A stretch of DNA of 64,000 nt from Chondrus crispus (GCF_000350225.1 NW_005179102.1:103541-167540), one strand, 5' to 3'; shown: positions 10,088 to 21,139, counted from the stretch's first letter. The notes: a model not told the origin generated them from the sequence alone. Numbers and translations are program-made.

Positions 10088-11115
10088 TGTAGAGCACTGA
10101 CCGCCCGCTCAATCGCGGTGCTGTACTGTAGTATTCGCGGCATACCACACTATCTCAAGTGACCTACCACGTGGATCCGTGCACGCTAACCACCGGCATC
10201 GTCCGGGTGTAAGCTCCATGGAGCCCTGTCGAAGTACTGACAGTTCTACCCACGTGTACCCGTGTTATCCCTCACGTGAATCGTGTCATTCCCCACGTGT
10301 CGTGGTTGTCATACCTCCCCAAGAGGAGTTTCTCCGGCCATCGCCGCCGTCGTTCAATTTAGTAGTTTTTAGTTTAATTAATTATTGCTCCGACGTCGGC
10401 TAGTATATAGCCAACGTCCGACCCTAAGTAAAACGGTACGAAGCTTTGGGTCTACAACTCGGGTTTCTGGAACGGAGTCGTAGCCTCGCGTCGGTCCCCG
10501 TCCCACGACGGTACCCTGCGAGCCATCTGCGTCCCGATTCCCTCCTGTGTCTACCGCGCGCGTCGTCCCGCCACGCCCGGCTCTCCGCGCGACAGCTGTC
10601 CCTTACGGGTGGTCTCCCGATAACCCCCTACACGCCCCCCCCCGAACGCGCGCGCTCTGCCAGAGGGGGATCCCACCCTTCCCCCTCAGTGCACGACAAT
10701 ATGTTATTATGTACATTAAATATGGAGCGGACCGGCGGCGGGAAAAAGCGACAAGGACGGACTTGTCGACGACCGACCGCCGAGGGTCGACTCCCCCGCT
10801 TATTCTAACCGCGCGCCTTCGCCTTCGCGCGCGTTAGAAGAGACCGAGCGCGGGTAGAGGACGCGCGACGCACGCCCACGAGCCGGATCCACCTCCGCCC
10901 GTCGGTACTGGATCGTTACCCAGTACCGTACCGAGGCGTCGAGGCGTCGATCCGCTCGCGCGTGTGCGCGTCCTCCCCGATCCCGCTCTACCACGCTACC
11001 CGGGCCCGTGCTCCGGTTCCGTAGTGGGTGTCAGTCTTCCCTTGTCTTCTCCCTCTCGAGGGTCTCTGCAAGAACTGAGTATACACCCCGCTCCGTTGGG
11101 GGTGTTTATACTACA
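10088..11115 (+). repeat. 3' LTR of the left chromovirus
   Basis: The segment begins TGTAG after a purine tract and ends CTACA at 11115, giving a 5-bp terminal inverted repeat of TG...CA type. It has a TATA-like motif (TAGTATATAG at 10401-10410). The end TATACTACA mirrors the TGTAGTATA start of the other element's LTR. Only one copy is in the window, so both edges are inferred. A start at 10127 (TGTAGTATT) is the main alternative. Confidence 0.6.
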
Positions 11116-11355
11116 CCAGCGTCGAACGTACTTGGTCAGAAAGAACATTTCCTTGACTTTTTCAGCAGAGTAGAGATCACTTGACAATAAAGGGCGTTAC
11201 AAATGTGGGAAAAATTCTCCCACAAACTTTCGAAGGTTCCTGTCATCGATTGCAGGCCGATCGAAGGCATCGGGGAAGGTCTTCCTTCGATCGTTTGTGG
11301 CCGGCATGTCTTCAACAAACTTAACAGGCGTAGACAGTGGCGCATACCGGTCCTC

Positions 11356-11970
11356 TCAGTTTGGAATCATTTGAAACTGAGCCAAGGGTGACACCAATCT
11401 CTGGTAGGGAGCGCTCATCCTTACCAATGTTTCAAACCTGAGGTACTCTGCAAAGCAATTCCAAGCACCCACAACAATCTCGATGACGTAGCCAATTTTC
11501 TGCGCCAGTGGGCCACGCAAATTGATTATCCCTGGTTTGGAGAGAACTCTGAAAGCCTCATCCGGCGTTGCGCTCAGACGTCGTCGTTTACTCGGCCTCC
11601 AGTTGTTCACAATTGCCATGAGCTTGACCACGGCTGAGAAGTGTCGCCGCTGTTGAAAGGGGGCAGCTTCAGGCGTTGGGAAGGGACTGGACTTGCGACG
11701 GGTCTTGCTCTCTCCAATGAACATGGATGAAGGGCAGATCAACGCCATAACTCTCATAGCAAGGTGTGAAGTCAGTACATGCTCGAGAATAGCACGAACA
11801 CGTCCATCATTTCCTCGTGTCGCAAACGTGCTCTTACACACACGAAACGTTCTCGCATTGGATCGGAAATCCAGCATGTCCGTACATAACTCCTTCGTTT
11901 GAGTATCCAGCACGACATTCCAGAAAAAGATTGAAGTAGTTTTGAATGGGTGGTGGGGTCTTCTTCCCAA
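11356..11970 (-). CDS. Hypothetical protein, 204 codons, possibly a remnant
   Basis: This is an ATG-started frame with ordinary composition that I do not recognise. A second - strand frame overlaps its 5' end (11772-12002) and may be an upstream part displaced by a frame shift. It lies just outside the 3' LTR of the left element. It may be a broken transposon gene or a host remnant. There is no visible signal peptide or membrane segment. Confidence 0.3.
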   Translation of the reverse strand: MGRRPHHPFKTTSIFFWNVVLDTQTKELCTDMLDFRSNARTFRVCKSTFATRGNDGRVRAILEHVLTSHLAMRVMALICPSSMFIGESKTRRKSSPFPTPEAAPFQQRRHFSAVVKLMAIVNNWRPSKRRRLSATPDEAFRVLSKPGIINLRGPLAQKIGYVIEIVVGAWNCFAEYLRFETLVRMSAPYQRLVSPLAQFQMIPN

Positions 11971-12049
11971 AGAAATATGAAGAGAACACCCATGCCATCC
12001 AAGTGACCACTGTACTTGATTAAATTTTTGTCAATATGAAATATGGGAC

Positions 12050-12430
12050 GCTGTCGTACGCCACCGCTCGCCGGCTTGTGATGAGTGGCGATTGATCACA
12101 CGACGCAAACGGAGAGTTGAAATTAATTTGAATACGTAAACGACGTATTCGAACAGGATGAAAACAGTACAGCAGGGACACATATTAGGTTCTGTTCAAA
12201 AGCAATGCAAATATGCAGCCGGGTCACACACACAGTGTGTTCGAAGAGTATGCAAATTCTTACAGCAAGGGGGGTGTCGGAAGGCACCCCTCAGTGGCCA
12301 CTGATCACAGGTCCCAAATCTCAAAATTTGCAAACCAAATGTTGCATTTTTTACAGCAGGGACCGTGTCGGACGAGACCCCTCGGCAGCCTGTGATCATT
12401 AGCAACTCATCACACGACGCAAACTAGTTC
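12050..12430 (-). repeat. Dispersed repeat related to the AT-rich array at 37.6-44.4 kb
   Basis: Read on the - strand, this has the order: AAAATTTGAGATTTGGGACC, CTGTGATCAGTGG, GGGTGCC...GACACC, then CCTTGCTGTAAGAATTTG. The same order occurs at about 39830-39960 and 42420-42570. Two direct copies of TCACACGACGCAAAC lie near 12096 and 12410 and flank the block. Two diverged copies of a TTACAGCA...GTGTCGGA module occur inside it. Confidence 0.6.
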
Positions 12431-12557
12431 CAACACCTTTTCAACGTCCACCTCTCTTAAACCAAAACTAAAAGAGAATCCTATATTTTCTGTGCGCACC
12501 GGTCTCTAAAAATCATTGCTCTCGTACAACTACAACGCACCGTCATGAAGCGTTGGA

Positions 12558-13620
12558 TATATCTCTGAACAATTACGACGCGAAGGGTGAATGCACCACG
12601 GTGATGACCAAGGTACTTCATCTTCGAAATTTTTCCGAGTACTCCAAAACGTTTTTTCTGACAAGGACGCGCACCTTTATGCTGAAGCAGAACGATCGAG
12701 GATAAAATTACAAAACATTTACAATACTCAAAAAAGTCTCGGAAGGTCACGTGCAAACCATCGAAAACAGCTGGATGAGATTGTCGGGGAGGGGACTGCG
12801 TTTTTGGAAGACAACTTCAGGCGATGCGTCAAAATTGTGAAGCTGGAGCTCGACGGGTTTGTCGCTTTCCATGAGAGCGCGATGCATTCCGTGGGCATCG
12901 AACAAGCCGTGGCCAAACTGGACTCGAAGGAGATCATCAGAAAGTGGTCCATGAACTTATTACTGATGCTCATTTTTGCGGCAGTAGGCCAACGTCCGCA
13001 GGTTTATACCACCTTGCAGTTCCCAGATGAGAGAGAGCTGACGGACATGCTAGATCAGGCCGGCCGGATTTATATTTTCGAAATGAGAACCACGATAGAA
13101 AAGACGAAAACAAAGCTGGACTTTCCCGACGTCCTTGTGGACGAATTAGGCTTCAAATATTTTGCATTTCACCAGCAAGTGACGAGACGCATTATTGTGC
13201 GCAGGGCCCAGATGGACGAATCAGGGTATTCTTCCAAGCCTTGTTTGTGCGCACCGAAAGTGGGGACTTCCTAACGACATGCCAAGTGACTCAGATGCTG
13301 AAAAAATCATGAAGTATAATTTTCCGGAACTGAAGCATATCACGATGATGTCATTACGGTCCAAATATGGAAACATGATGATGGGCGCGTATGGAGACAA
13401 ACGACTCTTCACCGACCTCGAAGAAGACTTGTTTCTGGCCCTTCTCGGCAAAATAATGAACACTTCCGTCGAACAACTTATGACGACCTACGTAGGTATT
13501 GATCGCAGTGAATTAGAACAATCAGCAAGAGAGCTGAAAAAAGTCCTAGACTTCAGTTTTGGCCTCGGCCGTGGCGGGGGTCATGACAAAGAACTCCTCA
13601 CGAGAAGCTTTTCGGGGTAA
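12558..13620 (+). pseudogene. Tyrosine-recombinase-like gene, broken by at least three frame shifts
   Basis: Fragments in different + frames align by eye, in order, with the intact - strand protein at 23149-25257: CTTVMTKV, AERSRIKLQNIYNTQKSLGR, GQRPQVYTTLQ, DESGYSSKP, MSLRSKYGNMMM and MNTSVEQLMTTYVGID. The box I arginine, box II arginine and the tyrosine of TTYVGID are all kept. Frame changes fall at a T6 run (12652-12657), near 13240, and at an A6 run (13301-13306). Two of the three lie in homopolymers, so part of the damage could be sequence error. A decayed copy of the same mobile family is the simplest reading. Confidence 0.75.
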
Positions 13621-14201
13621 ATCCGAACGATAATGACTCGTCTCGTCCCGTCTTGTCCCCACCCCGCCCCGCTCACCCCGATCCGAACCGACCCGCCCGC
13701 TCTGTCTCGGTTCAAATCCAGTTCTGTGCGTGAGCACTCCGAAAATCCGTCCCCTCGCCGCAACTGCATGTGAACATGAGACTGCTTCACAATCCGCGTA
13801 ACTTTATGCTGGCACGCTGGTGCTGGCCTGTAATTCACCGTGGGGGACGGAGTTCCATGTTTTTGCCGAGGGAAATGTGTGGCGTACAAGACTGGGTTGA
13901 CGATAAAAAGCAATAACAGTATCAGTATTTCCGTTCTCGTTCTCACTATTTTTTGCCTCCTCTTTACATACAAAAACTCAGTGGGTCTGCCTTTTGGTTC
14001 CGAATGCCCTTTGAGGACGATTTCAGTTCGAAGAACAATAAAATTACCTTCGCTGCTAGTTTTGGTGATTTAGTTGAGCATGGGAACTGCTCTGTGACAC
14101 ATCCTCCACCTTGCTCTCCTCCCATGAGGAGAACGTTCATTTCCACATTGTGAAAAGGATCATGGCTTTTTCCGTTTGCACTCACCCCTGATGCTGTTTT
14201 C

Positions 14202-14713
14202 TCAGCCAGACTCGTCGAAGCTTGAGCCGTTGCGATTTTTGCGTCCCGAGCGTTTCTTAAACTGGCGTTGGAGTTCCAGGACTTCTTTACCCAGCTCCTC
14301 CTTTTTGCTCCCTGCATTAACCGCCCGCGTCTCTGCACTGGCCGCTTGCGTCTCTGTCTGGCCGCCCGCGTCTCTGCGCCTGTCGTCTTCCACTCTCGCT
14401 CTTCTTGCATATTCTTGGCCTTCTCTTGGAAGGCTTTGGATTCCAGCATTTCAGTAGCAGTCAAATTTAAGTACGAGAAGAAACCCTAGTCAGCGGCATC
14501 CGATTCATTGTACACTTCTTTGTGATACATAGGTTTTGAGTTGGGAGAGGCACTCGACTGCTCCGTATTCGATGAGCTGGATCGTCTTGCCCGGGCAGTG
14601 ACCTCGGGATCTCCGTTGAACATCTCTACGGCGCCTTGAAATAGGAGCAAACCAACAATAACGCATGGCCGAGGTCCTTTGAGATCGCGTATGATGTAGT
14701 GTTCACACTCCAT
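14202..14713 (-). pseudogene. Unrecognised gene remnant with coiled-coil-like region
   Basis: Two - strand frames join here. 14486-14713 (75 codons) has natural composition, including HYIIRDLKGPRPCVIVGLLLF and a Ser-rich tail. 14202-14393 is highly charged and heptad-like (KKEELGKEVLELQRQFKKRS). They are in different frames with no obvious splice sites, so I call it a remnant. I recognise no family. Confidence 0.25.
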
Positions 14714-15234
14714 AGCAGTGGGTAGGGAGAAACGCTTGGAAAGGGACGAGTATCGTCAGTAATGAATTGGCGGAGAACGCGGTCCAACAGCCATGTCACC
14801 AAGTCACTGTGTTATCCCGGATAACTTATCCAACATGGCATGCCAGTTCTCGCACCATCGCAGAGGCTTCTGAGACAGCTTCAATATCTTTTGACTTCGT
14901 GGCTCGGTGCCTGAGCACCAAACTTTTCCTTGTCAAAAATTTGGACTGGCTCGTGGAGGTAATTTTCAGGTAGAAAATGTCACAGATCTGTCATTGCAAA
15001 CGACCAATGGGTTTCAGATTTATGTACCAGTCAGTGACCCAATGATGTCATTCCGGAATTTTCTGAGTATGATATATATTTTTGGTTACACCAACGGCAC
15101 AATATGCTTTCGAAATGTGACCTCTTGACCATGTGAATGTCGGTTTCTCCGAGTCTATCGCACTATCAACATCACCATCTGCGTTCTCGTCGATCGTACT
15201 ACCGACACATTGCCCACCCCCTACATCAATTTGA

Positions 15235-15486
15235 ATGCGTTTCCAGGTGTCCGCGTCACATTTTACTGATTACGACCGAAGTATGGAGATTGCGCGCAAG
15301 GTCAAAGCAGATCTGCTCCACGGACTGCAGGGTGCTCCTTCGCCGTGCTTTGCATGTGGCACCCCAGACGCAAAGAAACCAAGTATTCCTGTGATCTTCA
15401 CTCTACAGCAAATCAATGCACGGGCCTCTGTTGACACTGGGCATATTGAAAACTCGTTCTTGAAGTTGAGAGAACCTTCCTCCTGA
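15235..15486 (+). other. Unassigned short ORF, 83 codons
   Basis: This ORF of ordinary composition contains a CFACGTPDAKKP segment and begins just after a possible acceptor-like TTTCCAG. I do not recognise it and cannot exclude chance. The rest of 13621-16660 (apart from the remnant at 14202-14713) shows only short ORFs on both strands and no supported gene. Confidence 0.2.
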
Positions 15487-16660
15487 AACGTTTGCCTGTG
15501 TACTGCTTGTCGTGACAAGATCTGCGGGTGGAAAGTAACTCGCAATTCACGAAGATTTGGATTTGCGGCCAGACGAGCTCTCCAGGCCTGGAAAACAAGG
15601 TGCAGACCGAAACCGAAAAAAGCAGGGGTCAGGCTATGTTGCATCGAAGTATATTACGCCATGAAAGTGTGCCCTCTAGAAGCGTTCTTGGACATCCGAA
15701 TAACAGAACGGATCTGACACAAAACGGTTATGCAAATATCAAATTCGATGTATGTGCGAAAATAGAAGCACCTATGGAACATGCCCCCATGGCCCTGCCA
15801 GGCACCATTTCTCGTTTCCAAAACATTCCCGTGCACGAACCGTTTTTCCCACATTATCACGTCGACCCCTCCATGCGCACTTTCAGGCCCACCTGTGGGA
15901 AAAGGTCCGATGACCTAGATAGCGTGGTTAGATGTTTGCCCGATTGGGGCGGAGGAAGGTCCTGTTGGGCCTTTCGGGTTGACCCTCTGTGGGGTCAGGT
16001 TGGGGATCGGGGAGTCCGGTTGGGGCTGAGCTGTCGTTCAAGTTGAGGTTTGTTGTGGGGGTGGATGGTGGTGCATCCTAAAGTTTACGAAGTTCGTCAA
16101 TCTTATATACTACTCTACAAGTAGCTGATATCTGCCTTTTTCGTAGTAAAAACCCCGATTTCTACTCTAATGTGCCCATATGTACCTCTAGAAGGTGTTT
16201 CGCCATTACAAATAATCATGGCGACGGAGCCGTGCCGCAGTTGTCGCATGTTAGCAATGCAGGAGAAACTGTTTCTCCTAAATTACACAATTGTTGTAGC
16301 CAGTAATTACACTACTCGTCGCCAGCCGGAATAATTCACACCACCCACCCACTCGTAACACAGAATATAAATTTACCATACTGACAGAGATATTGATTTT
16401 TTTCCACCCCCAACACCGGCGCACGAGAAATATTTTTATTTCAATTTCCTAACAATTCTAGGCAACTGACCAACCGTTCTGTTCCAACCCGCTAAATGCT
16501 TCTGTTTTGATCCATTTTCGTCACTTCGTGCTTACCCATGCGCATTCATTCAACAGTGCATCGCCTTTACATTTGCGCCCGATTTCATCAGTCATGTAGG
16601 GTCATAAAACTGATGCCGCTGCAATTGCCCCCACAAACTTCATTTCAGAATATGCCTGCC

Positions 16661-16850
16661 TCCCAGAACCGTTCTGTACGCACCCCCAAAACACTACAGC
16701 ACGGCACGATTTCCGTTCTGTATGGCAACCTGCCCTGCAGAACCGTTCTGTGGGGCATCCCCCAAAACACTACTGCACGGCACGATTCCCGTTCTGTATT
16801 ACAACCGGCTCTGCAGAATCCTTCTGTCCGGCACTCCCAAATACTTTCTA
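16661..16850 (+). repeat. About 72-bp tandem repeat, roughly 2.5 copies
   Basis: Each unit has GCAGAACCGTTCTGT, then CCCAAAACACTAC, GCACGGCACGAT and CCGTTCTGTAT. Copies start near 16665, 16737 and 16809, with the last one incomplete. AGAACCGTTCT is itself a palindrome. A related GTTCTGTTCCAACC sequence is found at about 16480. Confidence 0.8.
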
Positions 16851-17165
16851 TCGTATAGTTTGTGGGCGCATAGTTTCGTGTGTAAGTACGTCTGAAACTT
16901 TGAGCATTTTATGGAACCTATAGTTTGAAGGAAAGCAGCGGACCAAACTGGAAGCCTATTTGGTCGTTTCAATCTTTCCTTTCGCCAACCCCTAGAAAAG
17001 ACCAATTAGTGGTCTACTGTAGTTCAGGTCGGCCTCCACTGTAAGGTGTCAGCATCGGGGCTGACAGTACACGAAGTACCCGTGTGTGCGCGCCTCCTTC
17101 CCGGTAGTACACGTGTGCACGTGTGGAGGCGCTGTAGAGCGTCGGACTCTACAGTAGCTGATCTA

Positions 17166-17219
17166 ATTGTAATCTAATTCTGAAGTAAATCGGATTTACT
17201 TCAGAATTAGATTTACAAT
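17166..17219. repeat. Near-perfect long hairpin (26/27-bp arms, 1-base loop)
   Basis: Bases 17166-17191 and 17193-17219 are reverse complements apart from one extra A in the right arm. Only a single G separates them, so this is close to an uninterrupted palindrome that could extrude as a cruciform. Upstream, 17047-17066 starts TGTCAGC and closes GCTGACA around an 8-base loop, the style of some fungal Gypsy LTR ends. A solo LTR fragment is possible but I cannot find its other end. Confidence 0.8.
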
Positions 17220-17261
17220 GGGGGGGATCCTGGGGGATTCCCCCAGGGAGGGTAATGCTAC

Positions 17262-17655
17262 ATCGTCGTATGTGCGATTTTGGTACTGACTACGGTATAT
17301 GGCTCAAAACGAATCTTGCTGGGCGGTGTTGACGGCGCCAATTTTCCGGTGGGACGATACGTTTTAGTCCGATTTACACGGCGGCATCTCCATACGCGCT
17401 GAATTCGCCACATTGCTGTTGGCAATTTCTGACCCTAGTTTTGGCGACGGCGGCGCACAGCCCATAAAATGTCAGTGGGCAAAATTTAATTTTTGCTGTG
17501 TGCGATTGTAGGCGCACAGGCAATATTTTTAACTTCATATTTTATCACGTATCGTGTCCCGCGTCTCGAAAGCTTGTCAGATGCTTAATTCGTATCGTGC
17601 TGGGGGCCATATTACAGCAGCCAGATTTAGTGGCAAGGCCTCATATTAGACCAAC
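17262..17655 (+). repeat. MITE-like dispersed repeat, copy A
   Basis: This segment of about 390 bases is homologous, at roughly 80% by eye, to 29728-30125. Shared landmarks are TATGTGCGATTTTGGTACTG, GATTTACACGGCGGCA, TTGCTGTTGGCAATTTCTGA and TTCATATTTTATCACGTA. GGGACGATACGTTTTAG and its near reverse complement (AAACGTATCGT type) recur inside. No coding capacity is evident. 17656-18058 shows nothing that I can name. Confidence 0.8.
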
Positions 17656-18094
17656 AAGATATCGACCTATTTAGACTCAATTTAGACATTCAGCTAAAGG
17701 CGCCCAATTTGGTAGTCGCGCATCGGGTGCCAGGGGTTACCATTTTCCCCCTACAAGCAATTCCAATCATTAAACGAGAAGCACTACATTTTATGACAAA
17801 CGAAGGATACCAAGCGTTGCTTCTGGAGAAACATAAATAGAGTTACTCGTGCAGTTACCCACACTGAACCAGATCGATTCCTAGATGAATGGCCCTCCAC
17901 ATTGCAACCAGTACGCTCAAACTACCACCTCATGTCTTCTTGACCCTCATCTACTCACTTCCGCAACTAAAGGCGCCATAATTATACCAAACACCTTTTT
18001 CTCTCTCCCAGTGCTACAAAAGATCCGTACCCCTTTTTCATCTACCTTGCACAACTCCGACATTCATATCTTCACGATGACTACACCTATACCC

Positions 18095-18600
18095 ATGTCC
18101 GAACAGACGCGCGTTCAGGTGGGCTGAAATTAAGCGCAAATTTACTTCGGTCTGACGGAGTGCGCATTGGCCAGAAAAAAATCTGGAAATTTTTCAAAGC
18201 GCACAGGGCCAAATTTGATTATTTTATCATACCGGATGGACGTCGAAAATTGCCGACATGCATCCGACGGCAGCCGTTGGCCGGATGGACGTCATCCTCG
18301 CTGTCATGTCGCGTCATTGATCCCGTTCGTCGCTGTCACGATATCATTCGCGGTTCCCCTATTCACGCCCCTGAATCCCGACGCGCATCTACTGGCTGGC
18401 GCTCCTCGTAACGCGCGTCTATTGGTTCACTACTGATCTCACTTACTCTGTCCGTTCCACTCCTTCCCCCGCCCTGAATGACCACATGCTGTATGAGACA
18501 ATCTCATCCGCGCGCTCTGTGGAACCACACCGCTCCCCTTCCGTACTCCTGTTGCCCCTCCCCCAACGCGCCCGCCCTCTTACGACTATCCCTATCCGTT
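18095..18600 (+). repeat. 505-bp repeat unit, single copy
   Basis: This starts at ACCCATGTCCGAACAGACGC and runs to CTTACGACTATCCC. It is nearly identical to the three tandem units at 61124-62640. The short ORFs inside it (for example from 18160) recur in each copy but are out of frame with one another and look non-coding. It is followed at once by the TTAGG-like tract, exactly as the last unit of the second locus is. Confidence 0.9.
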
Positions 18601-19160
18601 TAGGGAATTAGGGGGAAGAGGACGTATATACTATAGATTAGGGCATTAGGTGCTTAGGGGTGGTTAGGACGGTTAGGAGGGTTAGGGGTGGTGAGGAGTG
18701 GTTAGGAGATTAGGAGGGTTAGTAGGTTATGTGGTGAGGTGGATTAAGCGGTTATGTGAGTAGGTGCTTAGTGGTTATGTGATTACGTGGTTATGTGATT
18801 ATGTGCTGAGGAGATTACGTGATTACGTGCTTACGTGCTTACGTGATTATGTGATTACATGCTTACATGCTTAGTGTGCTGAAGTGCTTACATGCTTAGG
18901 TGCTTAGGTGCCTAGGTGCTTACGTGCTTAGGTGGGAATGATGTACTTAGGTTTACTTTTGTGTACTTATGGACTTAGGATGCTTCGGTACTTAGGTGAG
19001 GGGGTGGGCTTAGGCTGGTGGGCCTAGGTTGGGAGGTGGGCTTAGGTTATGGTTGTGGGCTGAGAGTTGTGGGCTTAGGTTGGGAAGTGGGCTTAGGTTG
19101 TTGTTGCTGGGCTTAGGCTGGTGGGCTTAGGTTGTACGGATGGGCTTAGGCTACGGGGAT
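18600..19160 (+). repeat. Degenerate TTAGG-like minisatellite
   Basis: Short words such as GGTTAGGAGGGTTAGG, GTGGTTATGTGATTACGTG, GTGCTTAGGTGCTTAGG and GTGGGCTTAGGTTGGGA drift along the tract. All are built on (N)TTAGG with variable spacers on the + strand. It resembles interstitial, heavily mutated telomere-type repeat but is not a clean TTAGGG array. Confidence 0.8.
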
Positions 19161-19228
19161 GGCGACAATAAATACCTATGGGGACGGCGCTGAAATCCAA
19201 TCCAGTGTAAGCAGTGCAGTTTGTGGTC

Positions 19229-19575
19229 CCAGTGTCCCAGTTGTCCGAGTTAGTGGCTGACAGTGTCTGTGGTTGCGAGTTCGATTCTAAGTCCGGTCCG
19301 AGTCCGATTGTGGGGGCCCTGTAAGGAGCAAGTTGACTGACTGAAGCGGGGAGTGTGCCACGTAACGACGGTGTGGTTTAGAGTAAGCTTTCTTTCTGTA
19401 AGTTGCGCAGATGTTGTTTTGTCATAAGTTTCTGACGGCGTTACGAGATTAATTTACTGATTTCTACTGTATGATCAACTGGAAACAGCGCTTGATGCGC
19501 AATTTACACCATTGCGGAAAGGGTGAAAACAAACCTGTACGGTGTGGGGTGTACTGCAATCAGCTCTTCCGCTTC
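19229..19575 (+). repeat. SINE-like repeat with tRNA-like head, copy A
   Basis: TGTCCCAGTTGT (19233-19244) resembles a Pol III A box and GTTCGATTC (near 19280) a B box. They are about 46 bases apart, close to the 44 of a normal tRNA gene. A conserved tail follows (GTTGACTGACTGA, GACGGTGTGG, TTGCGCAGATGTTGTTTTG, CTGACGGCGTTACGA). The same head and tail lie at 63541-63850. I could not fold a full cloverleaf, so this is a tRNA-derived repeat at best and not a tRNA gene. Confidence 0.5.
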
Positions 19576-19589
19576 AATACTCAATTTCT

Positions 19590-20280
19590 TCTTTTTTTAT
19601 TTTTTATTTTTTATTGTCACCCACCCACCCGCCGCTGCCGCCCCCGCCCGCTGTCTGCACATCACCCTGCACCCCACCGTCCCGTCCCGTCCCGCCTCAC
19701 CGCGCCGCGCCCCCGGCCCCACCCCGCCCCACCCGCCCCCGTCATCGTCGTCGTCGTCGCATCGCCGTTGCCGTCGTTGCCCGTTCTCCTCATCGCTCGC
19801 TCGCCCTTCGCCTTCGCCCGCCCGCCCGCTCGCCCGCCCACCCGCCTGCCCGCGCCAGCCCTATCGTGTGAATACAATACCCCCGCCGCCGCCGCTGCCT
19901 GCCCGTGCGGGCCCCCCCGCTCACGCCGCCCGCCGCACCGCCTTTTTCCGCACCTACAGACAGACAGACAGCGCCGCCGTCCTCCCCCATGCTACTGCTT
20001 ACGCGGGCAGGCAGGCCAAATGGCACGCCCACCCCATCGCTTCTGTCCCCCTCCCCCTCGGCGCCACCCCCCCTCTCCTCTCATTCTCCTCGCGTCCCTA
20101 TTTCCATCCTCCCCTCTCACTGAACTGAACCAACCAACTCTGTACTACTGTACCATTCTTCTCGCGTCCCTAATTCCGTCCCCGTCCCCGCCACCCCTCT
20201 CTCTCTCATTCTTCTCGCGTTCCGATTTCCGTCCTCCCCTCTCACTCAACTAACCAACTCTGTACTACTGTACCCTTCTT
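19590..20280 (+). repeat. Pyrimidine-rich low-complexity tract
   Basis: C/T-rich simple sequence (CCGCC, CGTCGTCG, CCCGTCCCGT, CTCGCCCG) with T-runs at its start. All long ORFs here are low-complexity artefacts. Two copies of a TCTGTACTACTGTACC...TTCTC phrase lie near 20138 and 20258. It directly follows the SINE-like tail; the second locus shows the same C/T-rich sequence beginning near 63850. Confidence 0.8.
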
Positions 20281-21139
20281 CAAAATTACCGCGACCTACC
20301 CCGCCGCCGCCGTCGGACGTCAGGTGCCGATGAATCGCATTTTGAAAGCAAGCACGAACAAACGAAATGCACTGCGCGTAATTCGGTTTCCTCCTCCGGT
20401 TCGGTTGTGAGCGTGGATATTTTGGGGAATGTTGTCGGGGCGCGAACGGTTGACGCCGAGAAGGAGAAAGTGGCTAAAACGCGTTAGACTTGAAGGGAAG
20501 GCAATGTCATGTCATCATAGGAGGCAGAAATCCGCAGTCGGTCATTGCATCGGAGCGGAACCTGGGGCAGCTTTATCGAGTCTCTGCGCTACGGCGTTCA
20601 AGTGGTTTCTGTTTTTTTTGGTTTGGTTATCGCCTCAAACCCAAAACTGAACCATCCATCCATCATACTTCAACATGTCGCAGTTGGCTTTTTCGGTAGA
20701 CGTGACACAGAAGAGACAGATTGTGCAACAACTGAATCATAGAAAATGAGGAACTTGTCTGAAGAAGGCAATCACCACCTGGGAATCTGTTGTCAAGGGC
20801 AGGGCTGGCTCAAAGAAGACAGGAGATGCATGACTGAGAGATGGGCGTCTAACAAGCGTGAAAATGCTCGTTTCTCCAATGCGTTGGAGAAGCAAGTCTT
20901 CAGCTACAGATTGGATGAAGCGTGTGAACCGCGTGAGCGTTGGTGCGATTACGTGTAATCGCACAGGAGCGGGTCGCGTTGTTGCCTGTACAGTACTGAA
21001 AAATTTCCGATGTGTAGAGCCCGTCGTCCTGCGCCGTCGCCCTCGCCGTCGCCGTTATCGCTTTCGTCGTCGACTAACTTACTGCGCATCAATTTTGAAG
21101 AGAAAGGAGTTTACGAGTTGGTGAGTCTGAGCTGCCACG
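20281..21139 (+). other. Intergenic, no supported gene
   Basis: Only short, unrelated ORFs are seen on both strands. A few CGTCGCC-type simple repeats lie at 21025-21070, just before the MRE11-like start. I see no RNA gene. Confidence 0.5.

Larger units (their letters stand above)
1..11115 (+). mobile_element. Ty3/Gypsy chromovirus-type LTR retrotransposon, 5' end outside window
   Basis: The order is gag, pol (protease, reverse transcriptase, RNase H, integrase, chromodomain), a long 3' region, a purine-rich tract and a 3' LTR. This is the Ty3/Gypsy order, and the C-terminal chromodomain places it among chromoviruses. Gag is open from base 1, so the 5' LTR, primer site and Gag start lie upstream. 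The 4-kb region between the pol stop (6086) and the LTR (10088) is unusual: it holds a 78-100-bp minisatellite, a 595-codon ORF on the opposite strand and a 42-bp tandem repeat. Target duplication and LTR identity cannot be tested because only one LTR is visible. All visible reading frames are open, so the copy may be recent. Confidence 0.9.

Noticed and set aside
10127-11115. LTR start at 10127 (TGTAGTATT)
   Set aside because: The purine tract lies 40 bases upstream of this site but directly beside TGTAG at 10088, so 10088 was preferred.
13620-13740. GGTTCAAATCC at about 13709, a perfect B box, as a tRNA gene
   Set aside because: No A box at the right distance and no acceptor or T-stem pairing; the surroundings are C-rich simple sequence.
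19471-20253. 260-codon + strand ORF and its overlapping partners
   Set aside because: Proline/arginine/serine low complexity read from a C/T-rich tract in several frames at once.
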